Source of the DNA: an uncultured Massilia sp.
GTDB lineage: Bacteria; Pseudomonadota; Gammaproteobacteria; Burkholderiales; Burkholderiaceae_D
Length of the DNA: 64,000 nucleotides
Assembly (NCBI RefSeq): GCF_913773735.1
Contig: NZ_CAJYEB010000032.1
Location: 62,001-126,000, forward strand
Direction of reading: 5' to 3'
Every line of letters begins with the position of its first letter. Positions within the stretch are counted from its first letter, which is position 1. Shown piece after piece: positions 8,448-16,564 of the stretch. Under the pieces are notes generated by a model. That model was given only the letters and a program-made list of their open reading frames with translations, did no database searches and had not been told where the DNA came from. The position numbers and the translations under genes are program-made.

Positions 8448-8494
8448 AGACCACGTAACCGATACACCATTTATCAACCAGAACAGGGAACACC

Positions 8495-8845
8495 ATGCAG
8501 ATCCAACGACTCCACGTAGGCAAGCGCCTGTCCGAAACCGCCGTCCACAACGGCACCGTCTACCTCGCCGGCCAGATCGCCGAGGACACCACGCAGGACA
8601 TCGGCGGCCAGACCCGCGAGGTGCTGGGCCACGTCGACCGCCTGCTGGCCGAAGTGGGCAGCGACAGGTCGCGCATCCTGTCGGCCCAGATCTATATCGC
8701 CAGCATGGCCGACTTCCCCGGCATGAACGCGGTGTGGGACGAATGGGTCGTGCCGGGCCACACGCCGCCGCGCGCCACCGTCGAGGCCAGGCTGGCCAAT
8801 CCGGCCTGCCTGGTCGAAGTCGTGATCGTCGCCGCGCAGGCGTAA
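8495..8845 (+). CDS. RidA/YjgF-family enamine/imine deaminase
   Basis: This 116-residue member of the RidA superfamily forms trimers that hydrolyse reactive enamines and imines released by PLP enzymes. The conserved region PPRATVEARLANPACLVEVVIVAA holds the substrate-binding Arg and the terminal Glu, and the N-terminal V-x-L-A-G-Q strand is present. The first part (LSETAVHNGTVYLAGQIAEDT) matches the subgroup usually found as a stand-alone protein rather than archetypal RidA. AGGGAACACC precedes the start. It lies ten bases before relA, so the two are likely co-transcribed. Confidence 0.85.
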   Translation: MQIQRLHVGKRLSETAVHNGTVYLAGQIAEDTTQDIGGQTREVLGHVDRLLAEVGSDRSRILSAQIYIASMADFPGMNAVWDEWVVPGHTPPRATVEARLANPACLVEVVIVAAQA

Positions 8846-8855
8846 GAAAGGCCGC

Positions 8856-11096
8856 ATGGTATCGACACCCGCGCTCGGCGACGCCGCCACCCAGCTGCTC
8901 CAGGGCCTCGGACACGACGATTGCGTGCGCGTGAAGGCCGCGCTCGACTTCGCCGTCGCGTCCTACGGCGAACGCCTCGCCGCGACGGGGCAGGGCGCCT
9001 GCGAATTTTCCGTGGGTGTCGCGGTCACGCTCGCGCTGCTGCGCAGCGATGCCGAGACGCGCATCGCCGGCCTGCTGTTCGAGCTGTGCATCATGGAACC
9101 CGCGCTGGCGCAGACCATCGAGGAACGCTTCGGCAAGGAAGTGGCGGACATGGTGCACGGCGTGCACCAGCTGATCCGCCTGCGCGACCTCACCGCGACG
9201 CAGGCCCCGGTGGGGCGCGGCAAGAACGCCGCCCAGGAGGCGATGGCGCAGATCGAGACGCTGCGCAAGATGTTGCTGGCGATGGCCAGCGACATGCGCG
9301 TGGTGCTGGTGCGGCTGGCGTCGTGCGTGACCACGCTGCGCCACTTCGCCGAGAAGAAGCGCTTCGACGAGGTCACCAGCAACTACGGCCGCGAGGTGCT
9401 GGACCTGTACGCGCCGCTGGCCAACCGCCTCGGCATCTTCCAGCTCAAGTGGGAGCTGGAAGACCTGGCCTTCCGGATGATCGACCCGGAGATGTACAAG
9501 CGCATCGCCAAGATGCTCGAAGAAAAGCGCATGCTGCGCGAGAGCTTCGTGGCCTCCTCGATCGAGCGCCTGCAGGCGGAACTGGCGGCGGCCGGCATCC
9601 GGGCCGAGGTCAGCGGCCGTCCCAAGCATATCTACAGCATCTGGAAGAAGATGCGCGGCAAGGACCTCGACTTCACCGAGCTGTACGACGTGCGCGCCTT
9701 CCGCGTGATCGTCGCCGACGTCAAGACCTGCTACACGGTGCTGGGCGTCGTGCACAACATCTGGACGCCGATCCCGAAGGAATTCGACGACTACATCTCG
9801 CGTCCCAAGCCGAACGGCTACCAGTCGTTGCACACGGTGGTCAACGCCGACGACGGCCGGCCGCTGGAAGTCCAGATCCGCACCCAGGAAATGCACGGCT
9901 TCGCCGAGTACGGCGTGGCCGCGCACTGGCGCTACAAGGAGGAGGGCGGCTCGAACTTCAAGAGCCAGCAGTACGACGAGAAGATCGCCTGGCTGCGCCA
10001 GCTGCTGGCCTGGAAGAGCGACGTCGCCGACGCCGTCACCGGCCAGGAAGAGCTGCAGAAGGAGTGGGTGGAGAAGCTCAAGGCCACCACGCTGGACGAC
10101 CGCATCTTCGTGCTGACGCCGCAGGCGCGGGTGCTGGAGCTGCCGGTGGGCGCGACGCCGATCGACTTCGCCTACCACCTGCACAGCGAGGTCGGGCACC
10201 GTTGCCGCGGCGCCAAGGTCGACGGCACCATGGTGCCACTGAACACGGCGCTGAAGAACGGCCAGACCTGCGAGATCATCACGGCCAAGGGCGCGCCCGG
10301 CAGCGCCGGCCCGTCGCGCGACTGGCTGGGCGCCGGCTACACGGTCAGCAGCCGCACGCGCACCAAGATCCGCGCCTTCTTCCACGCGCAGGAACTGGCA
10401 GAGACCCTGGCGCATGGCCGCGCGCTGGTCGAGAAGACGCTGCAGCGCGAAGGCAAGACCGCGGTCAACCTGGACACGCTCGCGCACAAGCTGGGCTTCA
10501 CCAAGGTCGACGATTTGTTCATCGCCGTCGGCAAGGACAAGTTCAGCCTGCGCCACGTGGAAGCGGCGCTGCACGAGCCCGTCGAGGTGCCGGAACTGCA
10601 GGACGCCGACGTCGTCAACAAGAGCCGCGCCTCGAGCGTGGAGCAGGGCGCCAAGTCGGGCGTGCTGGTGGTCGGCACCGACGGCCTGATGACCCAGCTG
10701 GCGCGCTGCTGCAAGCCGGCGCCGCCGGACCCGATCGTCGGCTTCGTCACGCGCGGCAAGGGCGTGTCGATCCACCGCGCCAGCTGCAAGAACTTCGCCG
10801 AGATGGCCGCCAAGGCGCCCGAGCGCGTGCTCGACACGGCCTGGGGCCTGACCGGTTCCGATACCGTCTACCCGATCGACATCTTCATCCTGGCGCAGGA
10901 CCGGCAAGGCCTGCTGCGCGACATCTCCGAAGTGCTGACGCGCGAGAAGATCAACGTGATCGGCGTGAACACGCAAAGCGCCAAGGGCCAGGCGCGCATG
11001 GTGTTCACGGCGGAGATCGGATCGACGGGACAGCTGCAGAAGGCCATCGCGGCCATCGGCGAAGTGACGGGCGTTCTGGAAGCGAAACGAACGTAG
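8856..11096 (+). CDS. relA: (p)ppGpp synthetase RelA
   Basis: This protein has 746 residues, full length for a long RSH enzyme. The order is a degenerate HD hydrolase domain, synthetase domain, TGS domain (about 400-465), helical and zinc-finger-like region (LARCCKPAPPDPIVGFVTRGKGVSIHR), and C-terminal ACT domain. The HD motif that in SpoT reads HDxxED is FELCIMEP here, so hydrolase activity should be lost. In the synthetase domain EFDDYISRPKPNGYQ carries the acidic ExDD signature of synthetase-only enzymes, and EVQIRTQEMHGFAEYG is the substrate-binding segment. It makes (p)ppGpp on stalled ribosomes. The TAG stop lies inside a GTAGGGTGGGCA repeat. SpoT is not in the window. Confidence 0.95.
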   Translation: MVSTPALGDAATQLLQGLGHDDCVRVKAALDFAVASYGERLAATGQGACEFSVGVAVTLALLRSDAETRIAGLLFELCIMEPALAQTIEERFGKEVADMVHGVHQLIRLRDLTATQAPVGRGKNAAQEAMAQIETLRKMLLAMASDMRVVLVRLASCVTTLRHFAEKKRFDEVTSNYGREVLDLYAPLANRLGIFQLKWELEDLAFRMIDPEMYKRIAKMLEEKRMLRESFVASSIERLQAELAAAGIRAEVSGRPKHIYSIWKKMRGKDLDFTELYDVRAFRVIVADVKTCYTVLGVVHNIWTPIPKEFDDYISRPKPNGYQSLHTVVNADDGRPLEVQIRTQEMHGFAEYGVAAHWRYKEEGGSNFKSQQYDEKIAWLRQLLAWKSDVADAVTGQEELQKEWVEKLKATTLDDRIFVLTPQARVLELPVGATPIDFAYHLHSEVGHRCRGAKVDGTMVPLNTALKNGQTCEIITAKGAPGSAGPSRDWLGAGYTVSSRTRTKIRAFFHAQELAETLAHGRALVEKTLQREGKTAVNLDTLAHKLGFTKVDDLFIAVGKDKFSLRHVEAALHEPVEVPELQDADVVNKSRASSVEQGAKSGVLVVGTDGLMTQLARCCKPAPPDPIVGFVTRGKGVSIHRASCKNFAEMAAKAPERVLDTAWGLTGSDTVYPIDIFILAQDRQGLLRDISEVLTREKINVIGVNTQSAKGQARMVFTAEIGSTGQLQKAIAAIGEVTGVLEAKRT

Positions 11097-11104
11097 GGTG
11101 GGCA
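11093..11104 (+). repeat. GTAGGGTGGGCA repeat, copy 1
   Basis: The dodecamer GTAGGGTGGGCA begins one base before the relA stop codon, and its TAG is that stop. Other copies are at 16072 and 36390. Confidence 0.85.
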
Positions 11105-11176
11105 GCGCCATGTTGGCCCCGGCGCAGCGCATCCGCGCGCCCCGTGCGCCACGCGATTAAATGTATCATTGTCAAT

Positions 11177-11983
11177 ATGCCGCTTTCCTCGCTCCTGTAC
11201 ATGACGCCGGGCCGCTGGGTCCACCTCGCCGCGCGCTACGGGCGCAGCTGGTGGCGCATGCTGCACCTGGGCGCCGTCGCCCTGGTGATGGCGCTGTCGT
11301 CCTCCACCTGGAACCGCGCCAACCGCCTGGCCACGTCGCGCCACATCCATGCCAGCACCTGGCAGGTGCTGCCCTGGTTCACGCTGCTCACCGCGCTGGT
11401 CAGCCTGGTGATCATCCGCATCGTGCTGGTGACGGCGCAGAGCTACGGCCTGTCGCGCTTCGCGCTCGAGATGGTGGTGCGGGTGCTGGTGCTGGAACTC
11501 ATTCCGCTGTCGGCCGCGCTGTTCGCCGCGCTGCGCGCCGGCATGGCCTTCGACGCCAGCGCCATGGGCCTGGCGCGCAGCGGCGTGCCGGCCGACCTGG
11601 CCACCGGCGAGACGCTGCTGCGCCTGCGCCGCGACCTGGTGCCGCAGGTGCTGGCCAACGCCTTCTCGGTCCTGAGCCTGGCGATGGCCAGCAGCGTCGT
11701 GGTGCTGCTGCTGGCCTACGTGAACGTCTACGGCCTGTCGCCGTGGGGCCTGGGCGACTACACGCGCACGGTGGGCCGGGTGTTCGACCCGGCGGTGACG
11801 GTCGGCTTCGTGTTCAAGACCGTGCTGTTCGGCCTGGCCGTGGCCGTGATCCCGAGCGCGGCGATGCTGGAGATGCTGCGCCACGGCCGGCGCCAGCGCT
11901 CCAACGTGCAGCCGGGCGCCCTGCGCCTGCTGTTCGTGCTGCTGCTGATCGAGGCCAGCTCGCTGGCCGTCAAATACATCTGA
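11177..11983 (+). CDS. MlaE-family ABC transporter permease
   Basis: The ATG at 11177 gives 268 residues with about five hydrophobic segments (near 25-40, 60-85, 95-120, 160-190 and 210-240). The centre LELIPLSAALFAALRAGMAFDASAMGL corresponds to the coupling region of MlaE/YrbE permeases, although the usual A-E-x-G is altered. Such permeases move phospholipids or other lipids between membranes with an MCE protein. The MCE protein is the next gene, 30 bases on. No ATP-binding gene accompanies the pair; in relatives an MlaF-like ATPase usually comes first. Relaxed alternatives for the start exist (ATG in LLYMTPGRW). Confidence 0.8.
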   Translation: MPLSSLLYMTPGRWVHLAARYGRSWWRMLHLGAVALVMALSSSTWNRANRLATSRHIHASTWQVLPWFTLLTALVSLVIIRIVLVTAQSYGLSRFALEMVVRVLVLELIPLSAALFAALRAGMAFDASAMGLARSGVPADLATGETLLRLRRDLVPQVLANAFSVLSLAMASSVVVLLLAYVNVYGLSPWGLGDYTRTVGRVFDPAVTVGFVFKTVLFGLAVAVIPSAAMLEMLRHGRRQRSNVQPGALRLLFVLLLIEASSLAVKYI

Positions 11984-12013
11984 TGAACGCAACGAGGACA
12001 TAAAGGACCACGC

Positions 12014-12943
12014 ATGGCGGAACCGCTCCCGGACGAACCGAAACACGTCGAGACCAAGGCCCTGATCCTGCTGGTGGCGATCGGCGCGCTGATCGTCGCC
12101 TTCTTCCTGTACGTGATGTACGCCCGCGGCGTCTTCCAGGAAACCCAGACGCTGACGCTGGTGGCCGACGATTCCGAGGGCGTCATCCCCGGCATGGACA
12201 TGACCTTCGCCGGGTTCCCGATCGGGCGCGTGCGCCAGGTCGACCTGGGCCAGGACGGCAAGGTCAACGTGCTGGTCGACATCGCGCGCGACGACGCCCG
12301 GTGGCTGCGCACCACCAGCGTGTTCACGCTCGAGCGCAGCGTCGTCGGCGAGACCCGGCTGCGCGCCTACAGCGGCATCCTGACCGACCCGCCACTGCCC
12401 GACAAGGCCCAGCGCCCGGTGCTGCGCGGCGACGCCACCGCCGAGATCCCGCGCCTGCTGGCCACCGCGCGCACGCTGCTGGAAAACCTGGAGGCGCTGA
12501 CGCGCCCCGATTCGGCCATCGGCAACACCCTGAACAACGTCGAGGCCCTGTCCGGCCGCCTGAACGGCCGCTACGGCGTGCTCGGCACGGCGCTCGGCGG
12601 CGACGCCGAGGCGCAGCAACTGCTGCAGACGCTGCGCCGCGTCGACACGCTGCTGGCCAAGGCCGACACGCGCGTGTTCGGCAAGAACGGCGTGATGGAC
12701 GATACCCAGGCCGCCATCAAGGAGCTGGACGGCCTGCTGGCCGATGCCCGCGGCACCTTGCAGAAGGTCGACGCGGTGCTGGTCGAGGCGCAGGGCGTGG
12801 CGTCCAATACCCGCGCGGCCACGCAGGACCTGGGCCGGCTGCGCGGCGAGGTCGACGCCAGCCTGCGCAAGGTGAACCGGCTGGTCGACGAGATCAACCG
12901 CAAGTGGCCGTTCAAGCGCGATACGGAGATCAAGCTGCCATGA
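12014..12943 (+). CDS. MlaD/MCE-domain protein
   Basis: This protein has 309 residues. One membrane anchor (about residues 16-38) is followed by a single MCE domain (about 42-120) with the strand pattern LVADDSEGVIPGMDMTFAGFPIGRVRQVDL. A long helical tail follows, with heptad-like repeats of LLATARTLLENL and VDTLLAKAD type. MCE proteins form hexameric rings or tubes in the periplasm that conduct lipids. The start has AAGGA seven bases upstream. The stop overlaps the next gene as ATGA. With the preceding permease and following lipoprotein it forms a lipid-transport operon of the Mla type. Confidence 0.88.
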   Translation: MAEPLPDEPKHVETKALILLVAIGALIVAFFLYVMYARGVFQETQTLTLVADDSEGVIPGMDMTFAGFPIGRVRQVDLGQDGKVNVLVDIARDDARWLRTTSVFTLERSVVGETRLRAYSGILTDPPLPDKAQRPVLRGDATAEIPRLLATARTLLENLEALTRPDSAIGNTLNNVEALSGRLNGRYGVLGTALGGDAEAQQLLQTLRRVDTLLAKADTRVFGKNGVMDDTQAAIKELDGLLADARGTLQKVDAVLVEAQGVASNTRAATQDLGRLRGEVDASLRKVNRLVDEINRKWPFKRDTEIKLP

Positions 12944-13575
12944 CGAACCGATGCCTTGCGATGCTGGCCGCCGCCCTGGTGTTGTCCGCCTGCGCCAGCC
13001 AACCCCGGCCGCCGGCCTGGGAAGCGGACGCGCGCGGCGCGCTGGACGGTTTCACGGCGGACTGGTTGCGCGGCGACGCGGCCGCGGCCGACGCCGAGTT
13101 CGCGCGGGCGCGCCGCGAGAGCGCCAGCACCGGCCGCTTCGACCGGGTGGCGCAGGCCGAGCTGCTGCGCTGCGGGGTGCGGGCCGCCGGCCTGGACTTC
13201 GATTGCCCCGGCTTCGCCGCGCTGGCGGCCGACGCCACGCCGGCCCAGCGCGCCTACGCGGCCTACCTGGACGGCCGCTGGGACGGCCTGGATGCCGGCC
13301 TGCTGCCGGAACAGCACCGCGGCGTGGTGGCCGCGGGCACGACGGCGGGGGTGGGCGATCCGCTGGCCCGGCTGGTGGCGGCCGGCGCGCTGTTCAAGGC
13401 CGGGCGCATCGTTCCCGCCGACATCGCGGACGCGGTCGAGACCGCGTCCGCGCAGGGCTGGCGCCGTCCGTTGCTGGCCTGGCTCGGCCTGCAGGAGCGG
13501 CGCGCCCTGGCGGCGGGCGACGTCGAGGCGGCGCGCCAGCTGCGGCGGCGCATCGCGCTGGCGTCGGCGCCATGA
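12940..13575 (+). CDS. Putative lipoprotein of the MCE operon
   Basis: This protein has 211 residues. The signal sequence ends in the lipobox LVLSACAS, so the mature protein begins at Cys and is probably attached to a membrane. The rest is Ala-rich and helical with two Cys residues (LLRCGVRAAGLDFDCPGF) and repeated short helices that suggest a tetratricopeptide-like or similar all-alpha fold. It begins inside the stop codon of the MCE gene. By position it would be the auxiliary lipoprotein of the transporter, but it does not show the beta-rich sequence of the usual auxiliary family. Function is inferred only from context. Confidence 0.75.
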   Translation: MTNRCLAMLAAALVLSACASQPRPPAWEADARGALDGFTADWLRGDAAAADAEFARARRESASTGRFDRVAQAELLRCGVRAAGLDFDCPGFAALAADATPAQRAYAAYLDGRWDGLDAGLLPEQHRGVVAAGTTAGVGDPLARLVAAGALFKAGRIVPADIADAVETASAQGWRRPLLAWLGLQERRALAAGDVEAARQLRRRIALASAP

Positions 13576-13653
13576 CGCGATCCGCGTGCCGGCGCCGCGA
13601 TGTGCCGGCGGGTCCGGGACCGGACGCGTCCGAGGAGCGCGGCCGGACGAGCT

Positions 13654-13974
13654 TCAGGAGTCGGCACCGTCGAGCCTGAATTCGTCCAGGCTCTTGCCGC
13701 CGTCGAGGGCGTCGGACAGCCATTGCGGATGGCGGCCGCGGCCGTTCCAGGTCTGGCTGGCATCGTCCGGATTGCGGTAGCGCGGCGCGCCCTTGGCGGC
13801 CTCCTTGGCCAGCAGGTCGCCGACGGGCACGCCGACGTCGCGCGCGATCGCCGCGATGCGCTCGCGCGCCTGGCGCAGCTCGCCGCGCTGGCGTTCCTTG
13901 AGTTCTTTCTGGACGTCGAACAGCAGGCCTTTCAGCTCGCCGAGGGTGTAGTCGGACAGGTCGATCGCCGCCAT
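13654..13974 (-). CDS. H-NS-family nucleoid protein
   Basis: This protein has 106 residues. The N-terminal helical oligomerisation part (LGELKGLLFDVQKELKERQ) is followed by a linker and the C-terminal DNA-binding domain YRNPDDASQTWNGRGRHPQWL, the signature of betaproteobacterial H-NS-like proteins. These bind AT-rich DNA and silence acquired genes; genomes of this group usually carry several copies. It is transcribed alone. A hairpin (AACGCCTGC/GCAGGCGTT at 14009-14017/14029-14037) lies in its upstream region. Confidence 0.9.
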   Translation of the reverse strand: MAAIDLSDYTLGELKGLLFDVQKELKERQRGELRQARERIAAIARDVGVPVGDLLAKEAAKGAPRYRNPDDASQTWNGRGRHPQWLSDALDGGKSLDEFRLDGADS

Positions 13975-14067
13975 GGCTTTCCTTGTTCGGATGGGCAGGC
14001 CACAGTGTAACGCCTGCGGCGCTTCGGTGCAGGCGTTGCATTGCGGGCTGCCCGCATCATGCCTGCA

Positions 14068-15030
14068 TCATGCCGGCGGCCGGGAAGGCGCCGCGCGCAG
14101 CGCCGGCGGCAGGCGGTTGTGGATGTGCGTGGCGGCGCGCGCGGCCTGGCCGGTCGCCACCGCGATCTGGTTCAGGCCGACCGTCACGTCGCCGATCGCG
14201 TACAGCCCCGGCACCGAGGTGGCGCCGTGCACGTCCACCACCAGTTCCTCGCACTGCGCGGTGGCGGCGCCCAGCCGCGCGGCCAGGCCGGAGCGGGCCT
14301 TTTCGCCCAGCATCGGGTAGAACACGTCGGCCGGATGCTCGGCGCCGTCGGCCGTGTGCAGCACCGGCTTCATCGCCGCGTCCAGCGTCACCGACAGCAG
14401 CGGCGACTCGACCAGCTTCACGCCGGCGGCCGCCAGGCTGCGCCTGGCGTCGTCGTCCAGCATCGACGCCGGCCCGCGCTCGAACAGGGTGACGTCGCTG
14501 CTGAAGGTGCGCATGAACAGGGCGTGGCCGATGGGGTTGGTCTCGCCCGTCGCCACGGCGATGCGCTTGTCGAGCACGTCGAATCCGTCGCACACGGGGC
14601 ACAGGCGCAGCGAGCCGAACGCGATCGCCTCGCGCCACGACTCGACCGGCAGGCCGACGTCGGCCACGCCGGTGGCCAGCAGCACCGTATGCGCGCGCAA
14701 CTGCGTCACGGCGTCGGCGGGGCCGCCCTCGGGCAGGCAGTCGGCGACGAACATGCCGTCCTCGATGCGCAGGTCGAGGATCTCGCCGGGCAGCACGCTG
14801 CCCCCGTAGCGCTCGAGCTGGACGGCGAGGTTGGCGAGCAGCGTCGGTCCCGGCACGCCTTCCGGGAAGCCCGGGTAGTTGTGCGAGACGGGAATCAGGC
14901 GGAGGCGGCTGTGGCCCTTGTCGACCAGCGCCACGTTGCGGGTGAAGCGGCGCAGGTAGATGGCGGCCGTCAGGCCGCCGGGGCCGCCGCCGACGACCAG
15001 CGTATCGTATGCAGGAGATGGGGTGGTCAT
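14068..15030 (-). CDS. Thioredoxin-reductase-like NAD(P)/FAD oxidoreductase
   Basis: The start at 15030 gives 320 residues. The FAD-binding motif GGGPGGLTAAIYL is at 14-26. A redox pair CPVC is at Cys144/Cys147, placed as in thioredoxin reductase. The GDV flavin segment is in YAIGDVTVGLNQIAVATGQAARAA. The second nucleotide fold reads VATGETNPIGHALFM and lacks the usual GxGxxA, so NADPH binding may be weak. The usual TrxB active site is CAxCD, so this is probably a paralogue acting on an unknown disulfide partner rather than the main TrxB. It lies between H-NS and a metal exporter, all on one strand. Confidence 0.8.
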   Translation of the reverse strand: MTTPSPAYDTLVVGGGPGGLTAAIYLRRFTRNVALVDKGHSRLRLIPVSHNYPGFPEGVPGPTLLANLAVQLERYGGSVLPGEILDLRIEDGMFVADCLPEGGPADAVTQLRAHTVLLATGVADVGLPVESWREAIAFGSLRLCPVCDGFDVLDKRIAVATGETNPIGHALFMRTFSSDVTLFERGPASMLDDDARRSLAAAGVKLVESPLLSVTLDAAMKPVLHTADGAEHPADVFYPMLGEKARSGLAARLGAATAQCEELVVDVHGATSVPGLYAIGDVTVGLNQIAVATGQAARAATHIHNRLPPALRAAPSRPPA

Positions 15031-15122
15031 GCGCCGATTATCCGGATGCGGCCCGCCGGCGGGCAATCGGCGCGCGTGCCGCGCCCGGGTGGGAGCCGGC
15101 TTACAGCGCCGGCATCGCGCCT

Positions 15123-16034
15123 TCAGTGATCGAGTTCGGGCTGGAGCGTGACGTGGTCGATGCCGTGGCGCTCGCGCAGCATGGCCTTGGCGGCGTCCAG
15201 CACGCGCGGCCAGGCGTTCAGGTCGGCGATCTGCAGGTGGCCGATCAGCGCCGGCTGGCCCGGCGACATGTCCCACACGTGCAGGTCGTGCACGGCATGC
15301 ACGCCCGGCAGCGCCGCCAGGTCGGCGCCGATCTGCAGGTAGTCGATGGCGCCGGGCACGCCTTCCATCAGGAAGTGGTAGGACTCGCGCAGGATCCCGA
15401 GCGTCGACTTGAGGATCAGCATCGACACGAAGATCGACAGGATCGGGTCGATGCGCACCCAGCCGGTGAAGTGGATGATGGCGCCGGCGGCGATGGCGGC
15501 GGCCGAGCCGAGCAGGTCGCCCAGCACATTGACCAGCGCGGCGCGCGTGTTGATGTTCTGCTCGCCGCGCGACAGCACCCAGGCGACGAGGATATTGATG
15601 CCCGCCCCGATCGTCGCGACGACGAACACGACGCCGCCCTGCACGTGCTCGGGATGCATCAGCCGCTGCGCCGCCTCGTAGACGATCCAGGCGACCAGCA
15701 CCAGCATGGCCAGGCTGTTGACGAAGGCGGCCAGCGCCTCGGCGCGCACGAAGCCGAACGAGTGGCGCGCCGACGGCGGGCGCCGGGCGATCAGTTGCGC
15801 CAGCAGGGCCAGGCCGAGGGCGGCGGCGTCGGTGACCATGTGGCCGGCGTCCGAGATCAGCGCCAGCGAATTCGACATGAAGCCGGTGACGGCCTCGATG
15901 ATGGCGAACAGCAGCGTCAACCCGAGCGCCATCCCCAGCGCCCCCTGGCTGCGCCCCTCGATCGTGTGGCCGTGGCGGGCGTCGCCGGCGAGGTGGGCGT
16001 GCAGGTGGGCGGAGGAGGGAGATTGGTCGGCCAT
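15123..16034 (-). CDS. Cation diffusion facilitator (CzcD/ZitB-type) metal exporter
   Basis: The ATG at 16034 gives 303 residues. A His-rich N-terminus (AHLHAHLAGDARHGH) precedes six membrane segments. The metal site is visible in LALISDAGHMVTDAAAL (Asp and His on TM2) and the TM5 region AAGAIIHFTGWVRIDPI. The cytoplasmic C-terminal domain is rich in metal-binding His (HAVHDLHVWDMSPG). The family exports Zn, Co or Cd with proton antiport. No MerR/ArsR-type regulator is adjacent. A longer frame reaches 16115 but would read through the GTAGGGTGGGCA repeat; the shorter start is preferred. Confidence 0.88.
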   Translation of the reverse strand: MADQSPSSAHLHAHLAGDARHGHTIEGRSQGALGMALGLTLLFAIIEAVTGFMSNSLALISDAGHMVTDAAALGLALLAQLIARRPPSARHSFGFVRAEALAAFVNSLAMLVLVAWIVYEAAQRLMHPEHVQGGVVFVVATIGAGINILVAWVLSRGEQNINTRAALVNVLGDLLGSAAAIAAGAIIHFTGWVRIDPILSIFVSMLILKSTLGILRESYHFLMEGVPGAIDYLQIGADLAALPGVHAVHDLHVWDMSPGQPALIGHLQIADLNAWPRVLDAAKAMLRERHGIDHVTLQPELDH

Positions 16035-16071
16035 GGCGGATTCGTCAACACGCGAAACGGAGGAGTATACC

Positions 16072-16083
16072 GTAGGGTGGGCA
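16072..16083 (+). repeat. GTAGGGTGGGCA repeat, copy 2
   Basis: GTAGGGTGGGCA is followed about 40 bases later by TGCCCACGC (16122-16130), a partial inverted partner. It lies upstream of the metal exporter gene. Confidence 0.8.
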
Positions 16084-16177
16084 GCTCCACCCCGCGGCGA
16101 AAACGACCGCGGCATCTGCGCTGCCCACGCGTAACGCGTGAACGGCCTGCACCTCCGCGCACCAAAAACGCATGACC

Positions 16178-16206
16178 TTGCACAATCGCATGCTACTCCC
16201 TATAAT
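16178..16206 (+). promoter_or_regulatory. Sigma70-type promoter of tRNA-Val
   Basis: TTGCAC (16178-16183) and a perfect TATAAT (16201-16206) are separated by 17 bases. The tRNA begins 11 bases after the -10 box. Confidence 0.85.
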
Positions 16207-16216
16207 AGCGGCATAC

Positions 16217-16293
16217 GGGCGGTTAGTTCAGCTGGTTAGAATACTTGGTCGACATCCAAGGGGTCGCAGATTCGAATTCTGCACCGCCCACCA
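16217..16293 (+). tRNA. tRNA-Val (anticodon GAC)
   Basis: A 77-nt cloverleaf. The acceptor stem GGGCGGT pairs with ACCGCCC (16283-16289). The anticodon stem CTTGG/CCAAG encloses TCGACAT, with GAC at 16251-16253. The T arm is GCAGA-TTCGAAT-TCTGC. CCA is encoded at 16291-16293. Confidence 0.97.
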
Positions 16294-16310
16294 GAACACC
16301 AAAGACAGGC

Positions 16311-16332
16311 GCGGGGAACTCCGGTTCTCCGC
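16311..16332 (+). terminator. Hairpin just after tRNA-Val
   Basis: GCGGGGAAC (16311-16319) pairs with GTTCTCCGC (16324-16332), with one G-T pair and a TCCG loop, followed by TCTTGT. It is probably a weak terminator or processing stem. Confidence 0.45.
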
Positions 16333-16466
16333 TCTTGTCGTCAGTAAGAGCGAGAAAGGCACAAACGGTTATGACACCGCGAACTACAACCTGGTTGTGG
16401 GGGAATCGCTAGACGCGGTACGGTGTGCTTTTGTCAGAAGAAACACAGCAGCAACGACAACACTCG

Positions 16467-16496
16467 AAAAAACGCGCCTGGTGCGCGTTTTTTTTT
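16467..16496 (+). terminator. Rho-independent terminator upstream of thrS
   Basis: AAAAAACGCGC (16467-16477) pairs with GCGCGTTTTTT (16483-16493) across CTGGT, and the T run continues to 16496. It ends 68 bases before thrS and could end tRNA transcription or act as an attenuator for thrS. Confidence 0.85.
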
Positions 16497-16564
16497 CGTC
16501 CAGGCCAATTTCGTTTCAAAATAATTAACGCAACGGGCGCAACGGCGCCGACTTGGAGCTCACA

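Noticed and set aside
5057..8458. 1133-codon open frame covering the amidohydrolase and bdhA genes in antisense
   Set aside because: It spans several real genes on the opposite strand and shows antisense composition.
7500..11132. 1210-codon open frame opposite relA
   Set aside because: No family similarity, no ribosome site, and relA, ridA and the hydrolase on the other strand are certain.
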